64,000 nt of DNA from Typha latifolia (taxonomy: Eukaryota; Streptophyta; Magnoliopsida; Poales; Typhaceae): positions 11,284,501 to 11,348,500 of the forward strand of contig CM034106.1 in NCBI GenBank assembly GCA_019914945.1, given 5' to 3'. Both the position numbers and the translations under genes were made by a program. Of this stretch, positions 16,960 through 29,455 are shown in pieces. The first letter of the stretch is position 1; each line of letters starts with the position of its first letter. The notes below the pieces were generated by a model, which saw only the letters and a program-made list of their open reading frames with translations, had not been told where the DNA came from and searched no databases.

Positions 16960-19340
16960 ATTTGTATGTGTTTGTTTGATTAATAAGAGATTTATCTATG
17001 TCCTAGGACAATGTCTCTAGGTGAAGTAATGTATGATTAACATCGGAAGATAGTTAGATATATTACTAAGTGTATATTTTCAATAAATTCTGTCTAGAAT
17101 GATTGTAATTTATTTCAGAATGATATCCTACAATATGTCATGCCTACAAAAGTTAATTTGGCAATTACTTAAGAGATCCACATCTTTTGAGCCAAGGTTA
17201 CTTAGTTCTATATATATGTTCCAGAAAGCCAATCGATTCCACCTTCTAAACTCCCTACTTATTGGGCTTTAATATAGTCGAATATGAACCCCATCTTCAC
17301 TCAGGTAGCCTGTAGAAATGAGTTTGAATCCCTTGGAAATTTGAGGACTTTGGATTTGAATAAAAGAAGTGGATGTTTATGATTCATATCCATCTTCATC
17401 AGATGTAAATCATATGATCCAGTGGATAGTCCTTTCACAACTCTGCCCATCTAGGATCCAAATATAACGAAATTGAGCATCACTAGTGTTGTTTTCATGC
17501 ACCTGGGTTGGTATAGCAAAGAATTTTATCTGGAGCCAAACACGCTCTTCTTGATCTCTTTCTCATATTAATACTCTTCTGTAGTTCTATTACTATAGTA
17601 AAAATATCATTCAAAAATTCACAGAAAGGCTATCCCTGATGCACCCTGAAGAATATAATTTTTTTATTCCAGCATCAAAAACCCATGTTGCACTCCAAGT
17701 TCCAAAACCAAAAGTATACCCTCTTCATTAAAATACGTAGTAAATTAACCTTCATAAAAGGTGAAAGGATCTTCAGGAGAGATCTGTTCATCCTAGTGGA
17801 GATATATAAAATCCAAAACCATGTAGATGGGTTCTCCTCAGCCGTTACCGTCAATTCCAAAGACTAATTATACCAACACCTTGGAATTATTAACAGCGTG
17901 ACCTAAGGACTATGATACCAACTGAGGATTAAAGTATAAAAAGATTCAAAAGGACAAAAGGTTCCGGACACCTAATATATATTTTATTTATTTAGAAATT
18001 ATATCTAATAAACCTAGAAATTAAGAGTTAAAATATATTTTATTCAATGCACTTTAGGACGAAAATCAAGTTACCTGATAAAGTTTGTTTTGTATTAAAA
18101 CTCCCTTTTGTTACTTTTGAGTTATAATATATCTTAAATAACTCTACTTTTATTAGGTAAATAAATTTATATTCGAAAAAGAAAGCTTAAAGGCTATTGG
18201 ATGTAGTAATTTTTTAACTTACTCGTAGCACTTCTTAAGATAAAAAAGACACGAAGTCGTTAGTGAAAAGTGTTCAAGAGTGGTAAAAGCGATTTCCATC
18301 CTCAAAACTAATCTCTAAGCTCGAGTTGCCTTGCTGAGCCGGTTTGGTACCCTTACGTGGCTCTCGGTGATACGCCGGATCTGCTGTTTGGTGCAACATA
18401 GCGCACCAGCAGATGCGCGATCCCGATCCGTGACAAAATGGTCTCGTCCCTTACCGGACCCAACCACCTAAACACCTGTCTCTATTTTGTTTTACGGTAT
18501 TATTAAAGAAAAACCAATCAACACCACTACACCAGTCCCTTCTAATCACACTATCGTGCGCCCGGGGCCCACCACACTTGGAACAAGCACTGGTTGTCGT
18601 CAACCATGTGGCCACCCCACCTTGGGCCCACTGACACAAGCAAGTGATGCCACTACAAGCTCCACTCCAATGTAAGCAGTCCAGCTTTTGGTGTACATTC
18701 CGAGTCGGTTTAGATTTAAATCAGTTAGATCTTTTACGCTTCACACCCTACATCATAGGCTTGTTATTTTTTATATATTATTTTGAATTCCATACTCGAA
18801 CATGAACAGGGTGTGTATCGTAATAAAGGCATAATGTAGGAGGTGAAATGAAAAAAAATCTCAATCATTATTTCGAATTATTGAGGGTTGATCCAACTGT
18901 TTAGCAGTGAATCACCGTCATCATAGCGACCTTAAACATGTGGTTGTGCGCTTCGAATCCTTAATAAAGCTATAAGAAAACTACAACTAGGAACTTTAGT
19001 GCGTTTGGTCGATGCCATTATATGCTTAACGTTTTTCCAATAGAAGGTGAAATCTACCAAAAATGTACCGGAAGATGGCAAAAGAATCTGAAAATAGAAA
19101 TTGATATGCAAATATAATTTTCCCCTGGCAGTCCGATGACACAATTATATGCTTGCATGTGTGACAGCCCAAATGACAAAAGAATCGCATACACTAATCA
19201 TAATTGGAAGCACATCATCAATTATTTCCTTATTCAGCGTAATTGAACACTGGAAACCAAAATCTTTCATAATTTCCCCCTGCCAATTTTATTCAAAAAG
19301 CCTTCCTTTTTTTTCTCGTCCATATAAAAGGAGTGGGTAA
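16960..19340. other. Intergenic region between PMI1 and the TMT2 leader
   Basis: About 2.4 kb, mostly AT-rich with a GC-richer block at about 18330-18660. I find no gene or structural RNA. At 17907-17925 the sequence ctatgataccaactgagg resembles, in reverse, a degenerate Met-tRNA primer-binding site of Ty1-copia elements, but no LTR pair or coding remnant is visible. Confidence 0.5.
19321..19330 (+). promoter_or_regulatory. TATA box of TMT2
   Basis: CATATAAAAG precedes a GC-richer, CT-rich segment (CTCTCTCTCTCTTCC near 19385) typical of a plant 5' leader. Transcription would start near 19350, giving a leader of about 0.9 kb after removal of a leader intron. Confidence 0.55.
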
Positions 19341-19540
19341 GAAGAGATCAAGCACGTTCCTCTTCCGCTGCCTACGCCGATCGACTCTCTCTCTCTCTCT
19401 TCCTTCTCCTTCCTTCCTTTTGACGGTTAGGTCCAGAGGAGCGCAGTTCCTACAATTGGGTCTCCCAGAACCATCCGAGTGGGTTCATTTTAGCTCTTCT
19501 TACGATTGGAGTTGGAATTCTATTGCGCCAAGGAGTAGCC

Positions 19541-19716
19541 ATGACCGATGGTGATTGGAGATTTTTTAATTTCCTTTTTGGCCCATCCCAATGCTACTAG
19601 ATGCCTTAAGATTCCCGAGAAGGACAGCGTTGCATAACGCGATTTTTGTCGCTTACAGGCCTTTGAAAATCTTGGGTTGTCGACCAAAATTTCCAAATCA
19701 GGAAGAAGTTATTTGA
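19541..19716 (+). promoter_or_regulatory. Three overlapping upstream ORFs in the TMT2 leader
   Basis: ATG codons in all three frames open overlapping uORFs: 19541-19600 (19 aa, starts MTDGDWRFF), 19548-19637 (29 aa, starts MVIGDFLISF) and 19591-19716 (41 aa, starts MLLDALRFPRR). A fourth ATG at 20173 opens a 12-aa uORF. All end well before the main start at 20421, so they would be expected to reduce or condition translation of the transporter. Their presence in the mRNA is inferred from the TATA box position. Confidence 0.55.
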
Positions 19717-20242
19717 GAAACAGAGATACAGGGGTCCGTTTGATTTTTCATTTTTTTTCTCTGGTGGAAAGTTGAGATCTTGCGCTTTTCGGTGTGGAGA
19801 GCACTGGAAAGGCGATACCTTTACGGGCTTCGTGACGAACCCAAGGGTTGCAGCAGTGGTTCAGAGACCCTTTGGCGTTTCAGGCGGGCACTATGTTGTA
19901 ATCCGTGAAGAGGATAAGCTGTTCCGAGAAAGAGACAAGTGTTGGAGCTAGTGTTGGGAAGTATAGGGGTAGTTCTCTCTCGCATTTTCCTTTACGTTCT
20001 TCTTTTTCTATTGGGTGGTGTTAAAGTAGCTTCCTTTCCTTTAAAGCTTTTGTCCGTACACGGAGAGTCCCTTGCTAAGGAGAGGGAGGGCGAGACAGGG
20101 TTTTTTTTTAGTTCTAGGGCTCCTAGATTTCGATCGTCGCCGTTTCTGCTTCTCGATCTGGTGTTCATCCTAATGGTTTCTTCCAAGGCCTCCATCGTTG
20201 CCATCTTTTGAGTCCATCGTTTGATCTTCTCTTCTCTTGAAG

Positions 20243-20375
20243 GTATGAGTGATTTCATTTTTATGGCATGCTTGCTGTTCTTGCCATGCTCTCTCTCTTT
20301 CTCTCTCTCATTTTTTTTTAATAAATTTTGATCAAGATACGTTTTGTGTTAATCTGATCTGAGTTACTCTTGCAG
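20243..20375 (+). other. Predicted leader intron of TMT2
   Basis: A consensus donor (AAG|GTATGAG) and acceptor (TTGCAG|GTTAG) flank a 133-bp AT- and CT-rich segment just upstream of the start codon. This is a common arrangement in plant sugar transporter genes. Inferred from sequence only. Confidence 0.55.
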
Positions 20376-20420
20376 GTTAGTTAGATTCTCTGGACGAAGT
20401 GTTCATTCCTTTCAAGAAAG

Positions 20421-21783
20421 ATGGCTGGGTCTGTTCTCGTTGCCATCGTCGCCTCGATGGGTAACTTGTTGCAGGGATGGGATAATGCTACCATTGCTGG
20501 TAAATTTTCTAATGCCTGGAATGAATTTTCTTTTCCCATTAGAATTTCATTCATTTGTAATCTGATGAAAGAAGTAAAATTTTATTTTTATATTTGTCTG
20601 ACAGCCTTAAATTTGTCTAGATGCTATGCATTCATCATTTGCTTGCTCTATTCAGTTCAGGCTTGGCTCAGCATCCTTTGTCTTCTTGATAGGAGAGGAC
20701 TTGCTTCCTTTGTGTTTTCCCCAATTTTTTATCTTACTTTGTTCCCTTACAACTCTTGGCCTGCAATCCATGTATTGAAATTTCTCTGTTGAAATTAAAG
20801 AAGGCCAAATAACAACATTATAACTTCAAACATTTTATCCAGGGGCTGTTATATATATAAAGAAGGAATTTGGATTGGAGAGTACTATTGAGGGGCTGGT
20901 TGTAGCCATGTCACTTATCGGGGCCACAATAGTGACGACTTTCTCTGGAGCAGTATCAGATTGGGTTGGCAGGCGTCCTATGCTGATAGTCTCATCGATC
21001 TTATATTTTGTGAGTGGCCTGGTAATGTTATGGTCTCCCAATGTATATATCTTACTTCTGGCGAGGTTTATAGATGGACTTGGTATTGGTTTGGCTGTCA
21101 CACTTGTTCCAGTATATATTTCTGAGACAGCTCCTGCAGAGATAAGAGGATTGTTGAATACATTGCCTCAATTTAGTGGCTCTGGAGGAATGTTCGTATC
21201 TTACTGCATGGTTTTTGGAATGTCACTGATGACGAAACCAGACTGGAGAATTATGCTGGGAGTTCTCTCTATTCCTTCATTGTTGTATTTTGCATTAACT
21301 ATTTTCTATTTACCGGAATCTCCAAGGTGGCTTGTAAGCAAAGGACGAATGGTGGAGGCCAGACAGGTTTTACAAAGACTACGGGGAAGGGAAGATGTCT
21401 CAGGTTTGTTCTGCCAATTAATGCTTTGTTATTCACTTTTATTATTTGTACCTTTATGTGTGGTCTGTGTGGAATGGATAGCTAGAAGAAGCAGCTAAAA
21501 TTTAATTAAGAAAGTTTTGTGAATAGAGTTTAATGTTAATTTTATCATAACAACAACACTAATTATTTTTATCATATGTTATGGAATTTTAATGTGTGTG
21601 TTGCTGTTGGTCTTATCTAATTGGTAAACTACTAGATTTTTGGAGAAAAAGTTTTGTTATCTTGTGATAAGTCTCTCTCTCTCTGTCTCTGTCTCTGTCT
21701 CAGTCTAGCTTTCAACGTTGCTAGTTAGGTTATGGTACTTGATCATACAAAGGTTATGGCACTTGATTATACAAAGTCTCTCC

Positions 21784-21851
<68 letters not shown>

Positions 21852-24225
21852 ATTGCTAGTTAGGTTATGGTACTTGATCATACAAAGTTTGAACATCTTG
21901 TTGATTTCTTTGTCAAATGTACAGGAGAAATGGCTCTTCTTGTTGAAGGTTTAGGGGTAGGGGCAGATACATCTATTGAAGAGTACATAATTGGACCTGC
22001 AAATGATCTCATTGATGATCAGGAAGCGCCTGCTGATGAGGAACAAATCACATTGTATGGGCCCGAAGAAGGCCTTTCATGGGTTGCCCGGCCTGTTAAG
22101 GGACAAAGTGCCCTTGGTCTCATCTCCCGTCATGGTAGTATTGAGAGCCAGAATGTACCTCTTATGGATCCCCTTGTAACTCTTTTTGGTAGTGTCCATG
22201 AGAAACTACCTGAGATGGGAAGCATGCGAAGCATGTTGTTTCCGAACTTTGGCAGCATGTTCAGTGTTGCAGAGCAACAGAATAAACCAGATCAGTGGGA
22301 TGATGAGAGTGTCCAAAGGGAGGGTGAGGATGATGCATCTGATGGCATTGGAGGTGATTCAGATGACAACCTACAAAGTCCTCTGCTATCTCGGCAAACA
22401 ACAAGCTTGGAAGGAAAAGATAATTTCCCACCTCATGCAGTTCATGGCAGTGCTTTGAGTATGAGAAGGAATAGCAGTCTCATGCAGGGAGCTGGTGGTG
22501 AGGCAGTCAGTAGCATGGGTATTGGTGGAGGATGGCAGTTGGCGTGGAAATGGTCTGAGAGAGAAGGTGCAGATGGGAAGAAGGAAGGTGGCTTCAAGAG
22601 AATCTATTTACACCAAGAGGGTGTGCCTGGATCACGAAGGGGTTCCCTTGTTTCACTTCCAGGAGGCGAGGTTCCTGAAGAAGGTGAATTCATCCAGGCT
22701 GCTGCTTTGGTGAGCCAGCCTGCACTTTACTCTAAGGAGCTAATGGAACAGCATCCAGTTGGTCCAGCAATGGTTCATCCAGCAGAGACAGCTGCTAAAG
22801 GTCCAAGGTGGAGAGATCTTCTGGAACCTGGAGTGAAGCATGCATTATTTGTTGGGGTTGGGATTCAAATTCTTCAGCAGGTAACAATGTCATCTTTTGA
22901 AAAGCAGATAATGATTAACGTTGAGTTGCTTTAGGCACATTTGTTTGTCTAAAATTTTCATGCACTGGGCACCTATTAGTCTCGATTAGAGTTGCTAACA
23001 GATGTTATTCATGTATTAAAATTGGAAAGTTGCATGTATAGTGAGTTATGAACCAGATTGTAAAAGCTATCCTAAGGTCAAAATATTGAAATCTTAGCGG
23101 TCGATGTGATTCTAGTATTCTACTTGATTTTGCAATTACATGTGAGTAAATCATTAATATATGGGAACATCTACAGCAACTAAAACATAGGCTCCAATAT
23201 CTTCAGTATTTTTGAACCTAAGGTCACACCGCCCTTCATTTAAAAATTGCTTCATTACACATGGGTAACTACAAATAGTTGAGTTTTCTGCTTTTTGCCT
23301 GATACACAGCTTGTGTTGCCACCCTTGTCTTCAGTTATGTCATAGCATGGAGTGTGGCTGCTTTACTGCTTCACAGCTTTACTTCACATTGCTATTGTCC
23401 TAATACTATATTTACCCCTGCAGTTCGCTGGTATAAATGGTGTCCTGTACTATACCCCTCAGATCCTTGAGGAAGCTGGTGTTGGAATTCTTCTTTCAAA
23501 TATTGGTATTAGTTCTACCTCGGTGTCTATTCTTATCAGTGCTGTCACAACCCTCTTGATGCTCCCTTGTATTGGCGTTGCCATGAGACTTATGGACATT
23601 TCTGGAAGAAGGTTCTTATTTTTACCTAACACTTTGTTCATCATCTTCAATTAAATAATTGCAGCAACTTATTGAGCACATCTTCTTTCCAAGTTCACAT
23701 GATTCTTGCATTGAACTAGGCATGCTATCTTGATATAAGTATCACGGATAACAAATATGTGTCTTCTAATGACTATTGTGCAGGTTTTTACTTCTGAGCA
23801 CTATTCCTATCTTAATAGCATCACTGATTGTCTTGGTTGTGGCCAACCTTCTGGACCTGGGTACTGTGCTTCATGCTGTGTTGTCCACTGCCAGTGTTAT
23901 AATATATTTCTGCTGCTTTGTCATGGGATTTGGTCCAGTTCCAAATATTCTATGTGCTGAAATTTTTCCCACTCGGGTTCGTGGTGTGTGCATAGCTGTA
24001 TGTGCCCTAACATTTTGGATTGGAGATATAATTATCACCTACACTCTTCCTGTGATGCTGAGCACTATTGGGCTCGCTGGGGTGTTTGGAATTTATGGCG
24101 TCTTCTGTGCAATAGCTCTCGTATTTGTGTTTCTAAAGGTTCCTGAGACCAAAGGCATGCCCCTCGAGGTTATCACCGAGTTCTTCGCAGTCGGGGCAAA
24201 GCAGGCTCAGGTGGCTAGAAATTGA
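20421..24225 (+). CDS. TMT2: Tonoplast monosaccharide transporter (TMT2/TST2 type)
   Basis: Proton-coupled sugar antiporter of the major facilitator superfamily that loads hexoses or sucrose into the vacuole. Five coding exons: 20421-20499, 20843-21403, 21925-22880, 23424-23611 and 23784-24225 (2226 nt, 741 aa). Twelve membrane spans are expected. Sugar-porter signatures: GRRP at about 69-72, PESPRW at 184-189, and near the C-terminus PETKG at 715-719. The diagnostic TMT feature is a very long hydrophilic loop (roughly residues 210-510) between the two six-helix halves, with many Ser and acidic residues (SRHGSIESQNVPLMDP, LSRQTTSLEGKD), the region where regulatory kinases act in Arabidopsis. 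The second half begins at GVGIQILQQFAGINGVLYY. The start at 20421 gives the standard MAGSVLVAIVASMGNLLQGW. Intron 2 contains a large CT microsatellite. Confidence 0.95.
21716..21892. repeat. CT microsatellite flanked by a direct repeat in TMT2 intron 2
   Basis: An almost pure (CT)n tract spans about 21786-21848. The flanking sequence ttgctagttaggttatggta occurs on both sides (about 21716 and 21854), and a shortened copy of the tail of the repeat (gttatggcacttgattatac) follows the left copy, so the whole block looks like tandem duplication around an expanding microsatellite. Confidence 0.85.
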
Positions 24226-25509
24226 TTGCTCGAAATCAATCCTCATGGCAGTGGGCACTGTTTGATCTCTGCCCATTTTCTTGGCTAGCTTTTATCAAAT
24301 ACACAGCGATAAGCCTTCCCTTTGCGCTTTATGAAAGGTAAAGTTCAGGGTGAGAGACTTGGCCTGAAATATAAAAGGCAGATATTTTGATGTTAGTACT
24401 TAAATTTGATACAGGGTTGTCCTAGACATGAGACATCTAGATTATTTGCATTTTGTTTGGTGAAACAGTATTTGTTTATTTCACGGTATATTGTTCTATA
24501 ACGGGTAGTTTCCTTGGAAACTGCTGCAAGAAGTAGCTTGTTAATGAAGTGCTAATAAGGGAAATGTTCATCTCATTTCTTTTTTACTCTTTTATCACTG
24601 CTATTACCATGGCAGCTCATCTGTACTGGATCTTTTGCATTCAACAATTTCCTTTGCATCGATAAAAAGAAATGAGACCACTAATTCTAGTATTCAATGC
24701 CAACTGCCTTTACTTTTATTCAGTGTCTCTCATTTTGCTATGCTGTTCACTATTTGTTATAACATCATTTGGCACATTATTGGTCAACTTTGCTGCATTA
24801 AATTGCTTTTTTTTTTTTTTTTTTTTCTGGGATTTCTTTGTTGAAGGACTCGAAATTGCTACTTTGAAATTTTAAACGTGAAATGCTAATCTCTTTTACC
24901 TTTTATCCCTATTATAGATAAGTGCATAAGGTGAGAAAACTGTTCTTTGATTTATATTTATCTGTCAATTAGATAACTTGAGATGAATTAGAGAGTTTTA
25001 TCATATTATAATAGATAGAGAAAAATATTATATTTAGATTTAGATGATATTAAATACAAATCATATCTCCTTATTCTCCCTATGTATCTTATGCATATTT
25101 TATTTCTCAGATTATTTCTTATATAAAGTTAAGATGAGATCAATATTTTATATCTTGTATGACTTATGAAATGCTCAGTAATCGTTTTTCTTTTGGACCT
25201 ATTGTTTTGTAGTTGATGTGTTAAAAATTGATTTCTTCAGGATTCGTTCACTTGAGAATAAGCAAAATCCTATATATAAATATGTACATCTCTCTCCTTT
25301 CACTTTATACTATCAAATTATTTTAAATTAATATGAAAAAAAATTATATTTTTTTTATCCTCCAATGGAAAAAAAAATACTTAAATCAAGTGTCATCTAC
25401 TCTTTCTCCCAAAAGTATTGGTAGTTTTCTCTCTCACCTCATAAAAGCCATAGTATTATTCTCTCCACTCAAAAGTAATAGTAATATACTCTCCTCTTCA
25501 TCTTCTATC

Positions 25510-25870
25510 TTCACCAGTAAAGTTCACACTGCATTTATAAATATGCATTGCATTTAAATATACAAAAATTTATTCCTAACTTAAGTTCACATTACATAGT
25601 AAAAAACATACACTGTCTATATAAATTCATATAATATTTAAATATATGCAGAAAAAAAATATGTCAGCCCTAGGTAAAAGCCTACACTGCTTATACAAGT
25701 TCGTATTTTTTTTTAAAATATGTAACAAAATTTGTCTCCATATGTTTGCGCAAATATGCACTGCAATGATATTTATTCGCGGTGTAAAAAAAATTATCCC
25801 TACTACATAGTAAAGAGTTTGCATCGCGCTTATACTTTTCTCAAAACATTTACACAAGTGCAACTTAATT
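25510..25870. repeat. Degenerate AT-rich tandem-like repeat region
   Basis: Short words such as cactgc, tatacaagttc or tataaattcat, and atttaaatat recur at irregular 70-100 bp spacing. The copies are too diverged for a consensus by eye. It may be remains of a MITE or satellite. Confidence 0.3.
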
Positions 25871-26261
25871 TAAATATTAGTACTTTTTTTATTATCTATT
25901 TTGGTTTTTTGGTTTAAAAATCTCACTAATTTTCAATATAAGTTCTCTATTCTTCTTTACTATAATTTTAATTTTACATCACATTAATATAATAATTATA
26001 TAGTTTATACCGATATAGCTTCTTTCTTAGCACGTATAGTATAACAGAATACGCATAAAAACTTATTCCTCAATGAAGAGAAGGTACGAAGTCGTAAGGA
26101 GGCTTTGTATGTGCCTCCTAATTTTGCTAGCCAATGTGGAATCGTCTTCGAAATATATCATTAGATCTGTCATGCTCGTAGCATTTCTCTGGACCCCGTG
26201 TGACCCTCTCTCCTCTCAGTTCCCGTCTCCGAGCGGGAAGACAAGATCGATTGCCAAATCT

Positions 26262-26275
26262 AGGGTTAGGGTTTA
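26262..26275 (+). promoter_or_regulatory. Telo-box in the AAGAB leader or promoter
   Basis: TAGGGTTAGGGTTT (two overlapping telomere-type repeats) lies about 15-30 bp upstream of the start codon at 26290. Telo-boxes are known from promoters of plant housekeeping genes. Confidence 0.6.
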
Positions 26276-26289
26276 CTTGTCGTTGGCCG

Positions 26290-29200
26290 ATGGGGAAGGA
26301 GGTGGATGTAGAGGTCGGAGGAGGCGAAGGATCGCTGGAGTCTCGTCCTGGGGTCATATTTGTCGGTTCTCGCAACGTCGGCAAGCGAACTATCCTCTCT
26401 CGTTAGTCCTAATCCTCTTTCTACCTCCTTATTGCAGTAGTTAGGATGGAGGAATTATTTCTTGCTTGTTTTATTCTTATCGTGTATATTTGATGAATTC
26501 TGCTTAATTTGAGCTTAAATCCGTTCCTGTTAAGACAGCACAGAGGAGTAGGAAAAAAGGATTGGATTTAGTGCCCAAATTTTATAGTTTAATACCACAA
26601 GTTTGTCTACAGGATAAAGCTTTGAATTTGTAAGCTGATTATTTCTTAACTTTTTGAGGCATAGGTCCAAATTTGCAGTCGAACTCTTGGTTTATTTTTT
26701 TGGTCAATTTACCAATCTAAGTGGTCTATCGTGTTCTTTGATCTTATAGCAATTGTTTATGTGAGTATAATTGAGTATATGTGTCATGCTATACTAACCA
26801 TGCGAAGCCTTTTCATAATTCTTGTTTTCTGCATTTCGGTCAGCTTGTACCTAAAATATGACCGGGGAGTATGACAATGAACAATTATCAGATAATGGTT
26901 TATTTATTTTTGAAAAGGAGTCAAAGTGAAGTCCACTGGCATGGTGATTACTTTTGTTTTCTGTATGTTTTATTCTTGTTTGCAGATGGGAGATCATAAT
27001 TTCAGTTGTCCTGATGTATGTCCTTGATTATACATTTTACTCCTTGTAGTTTTCTGATTTTCTCTTCTTTATAGTTCCTGAATCATGCATGTTCTAATTG
27101 AATGCAGGACTGATTTCAATTGATATACCAGACACACCTGACTTATCTTCCGGGGTACTTTGTCAAGGGTATGTGATCTGCTTGATGTGCATGAGGGGAT
27201 ATCTTGTTTCTTACCCTTGAAGCATGAAACTCCTAATAAGAAAGTCATGATCTTTCAAAAATACGTCCCTTTGATGCTCAATAATGTTTTGTGCACTTGC
27301 TTTATCAGGTGGACAATTGAAACAAAATACTATTCGGCTGATCTTTCTATATGGACAGCGCACATTGATGAAGGTTTTTCTATTGGATTACTACCAACTT
27401 CTAAGCAGTTGGCTGGTCTAGTGATGGTCTTCGACATGAGTGATGTTAGACCAAACTCTGTTTCTTTGTTCTCTCCCAGTATTTTTGGTAGTTTTTTGTA
27501 ATTTAGTCCTTTCTGTTTGGCAGCATGTAGGGTGCAGTATAGTAGAAGTTAATGTATGATCTCACCTTGAACTAATTTCTGCAGGAATCCTCCTTCCATG
27601 CCCTTCAAAAATGGGTTTCCAATACTGATATTGCGAAGTTTGAAATATTGTTATGCATTGGAAACAAAGCAGACCTTGTGACTGGGCATTATGCTCATGC
27701 AGAATATAGGAGACATATGCAGAAGCTTGGAGAGTCCACAAGTGATCCTCATCCTGAGTACTTGGATTTTGGTATAGATGAGACAGAGGCTTGTAATTTA
27801 CTAGGGGAGGAAGAACCATCTGCAGAAACTCGAAAGTCAACTCTAGAATGGTGTATCCAGAATAACATAGAATACATTGAAGCTTGTGCTTCCAATGCTG
27901 ACTTTGATAAATGTTAGTTCTCAGCTACCGAAAATCTTTATATTTTTTCATACAGTTGTTGCTGAATTACGGCAGCTTCTATCCTTTAGATTTATTTTAT
28001 TGATCTGCTGCACATGTGTTACTTAGCTGCAACACATGAACATTGAAGTTTTATTTCTCTAGAGTGTCTAGTAGTAATATTGATTCTCACCTGATGGATG
28101 AATCTTTTCTGTTCCTGACACTGACTTTGGGAGCTCCAACTTCATAAAGAAATGCGTTAACAGAACATTGTTTGTAACTTTGTATATGTATATCTTGATG
28201 ACTACTTGTTTCCTGCCTTTTAAGTGTTTCCTATCAACTTACTGCACAATCTTGTAGAATTTGGGTAAGCATTTCCCTGATTTGATGAAGAACATTTGAA
28301 AGCATTGTTTTCATTAGGAAGTTATTCACATGTAGTAACTTTACTATAATTTTCATTGTTTTCTACGGAAAGGTTACTACCTTAATTTGGTGATTTTTAT
28401 CTGTTTATCCAAGTTGTATGAACTCTTATCATATGACCGTTGCATCTACATTCTGACTCCATGGTGAAATTGATGATATGCTTTTGACAGGTCTCTCCAT
28501 TGATGGTGATATTCAAGGTGTGGAAAGACTCCTGGGAGCTCTCTCGGCTCATATGTGGCCTGGAATGATCCTCAAATCTGGAAACAGGATAACCAACCCA
28601 TCCATAGTTGAGAAGGAACGTGAGTAACCATTTCCTAACTAATTCTCTTTTATGATAAAGAACCCTCATGAACCAAGTCTTCACCAAATTGCTTGTAGGT
28701 TTCCTAGCTTCCTTTGGCCAGACTCTAACTCCAAGGCTATCTTTTATTCTCTTTAATATTGCTTGCCTACCATTTCCTTGACATTTGTAGTTGATCACTT
28801 CATTTCACAACTGGGCTCTCTTGACTCATGCTGGCATGCAAGTTCTTTGGTTCAGAACTGATAATCATATGTTGTTCTCTGTCTCTAATTGCTGCCTCCT
28901 GTATTTCCTCCTGCAGAATCTTCAGATGATGAATCTGATTATGAAGTCGAATATGAGGTTTTATCTCATGGCTCAGATGAACCATGGTATGGCGCTGGTG
29001 AATCCAGTATGATAAGCATGGAAGAGGGATTTCTTAAGGAAGTTAACCAAGATCAAGGCCATGAAATATCAAACTCTGATGTTGCTTCTGGTGCATCTAG
29101 TTCTCTTTCAAATGTTATTTCCTCAGAAGCTGGCACAGTGGAAAATGCGGATGCTGGGAGGATGGCGACTGAGGATAAAGACCAGGAATGTGATGGCAGT

Positions 29201-29455
29201 GCACATGCAGACCAGACACCAACTCCTGAAACTGAGGCACGGGAAGAGATAGGAATTAATGTTACCAACACCAATGAGTTGGATGAGGATTTACATTATG
29301 GCTTGGATGATCTGGAAAGGTTAATGTCTGAGATAGGTAATATGCGGTCCAACTTGAGGCTGATGCCTGATTTCCAAAGAAGAGAAATGGCTGCCAACTT
29401 AGCTATGAAGATGGCCGCTATGTTTGGTGATACCAGTGATGAAGATGGCTTATAA
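26290..29455 (+). CDS. AAGAB: Alpha- and gamma-adaptin-binding protein p34 homologue
   Basis: Cytosolic chaperone-like factor that in animals binds free AP-1 and AP-2 large subunits and assists adaptor assembly for clathrin-coated vesicles. Six coding exons: 26290-26401, 27108-27168, 27309-27444, 27585-27912, 28491-28619 and 28917-29455 (1305 nt, 434 aa). The N-terminal part is a Rab-like pseudo-GTPase domain: GSRNVGKR at about 26-33 in the P-loop position, MVFDMSD in the DxxG position and GNKADLV (about 129-135) in the NKxD position. The block WCIQNNIEYIEACASNADFD and then GVERLLGALSAHMWPGM are strongly conserved in plant homologues. The C-terminal third is acidic and disordered (SSDDESDYEVEYE), ending in a helical block LERLMSEIGNMRSNLRLMPD typical of the p34 C-terminus. 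A fully functional GTPase is not implied. Confidence 0.9.

Larger units (their letters stand above)
24226..26289. other. Intergenic region between TMT2 and AAGAB
   Basis: About 2 kb. The first few hundred bases should be the TMT2 3' UTR. A poly-T run lies near 24808-24827. Segment 24900-26070 is extremely AT-rich with no coding potential; 25510-25870 contains several degenerate copies of a motif like acatagtaaa followed by cactgc and tataaattc. The last 200 bp hold the AAGAB promoter and leader with a telo-box. Confidence 0.5.

Noticed and set aside
21705..21954. ORFs of alternating Leu-Ser or Glu-Arg
   Set aside because: Translations of the CT/GA microsatellite.
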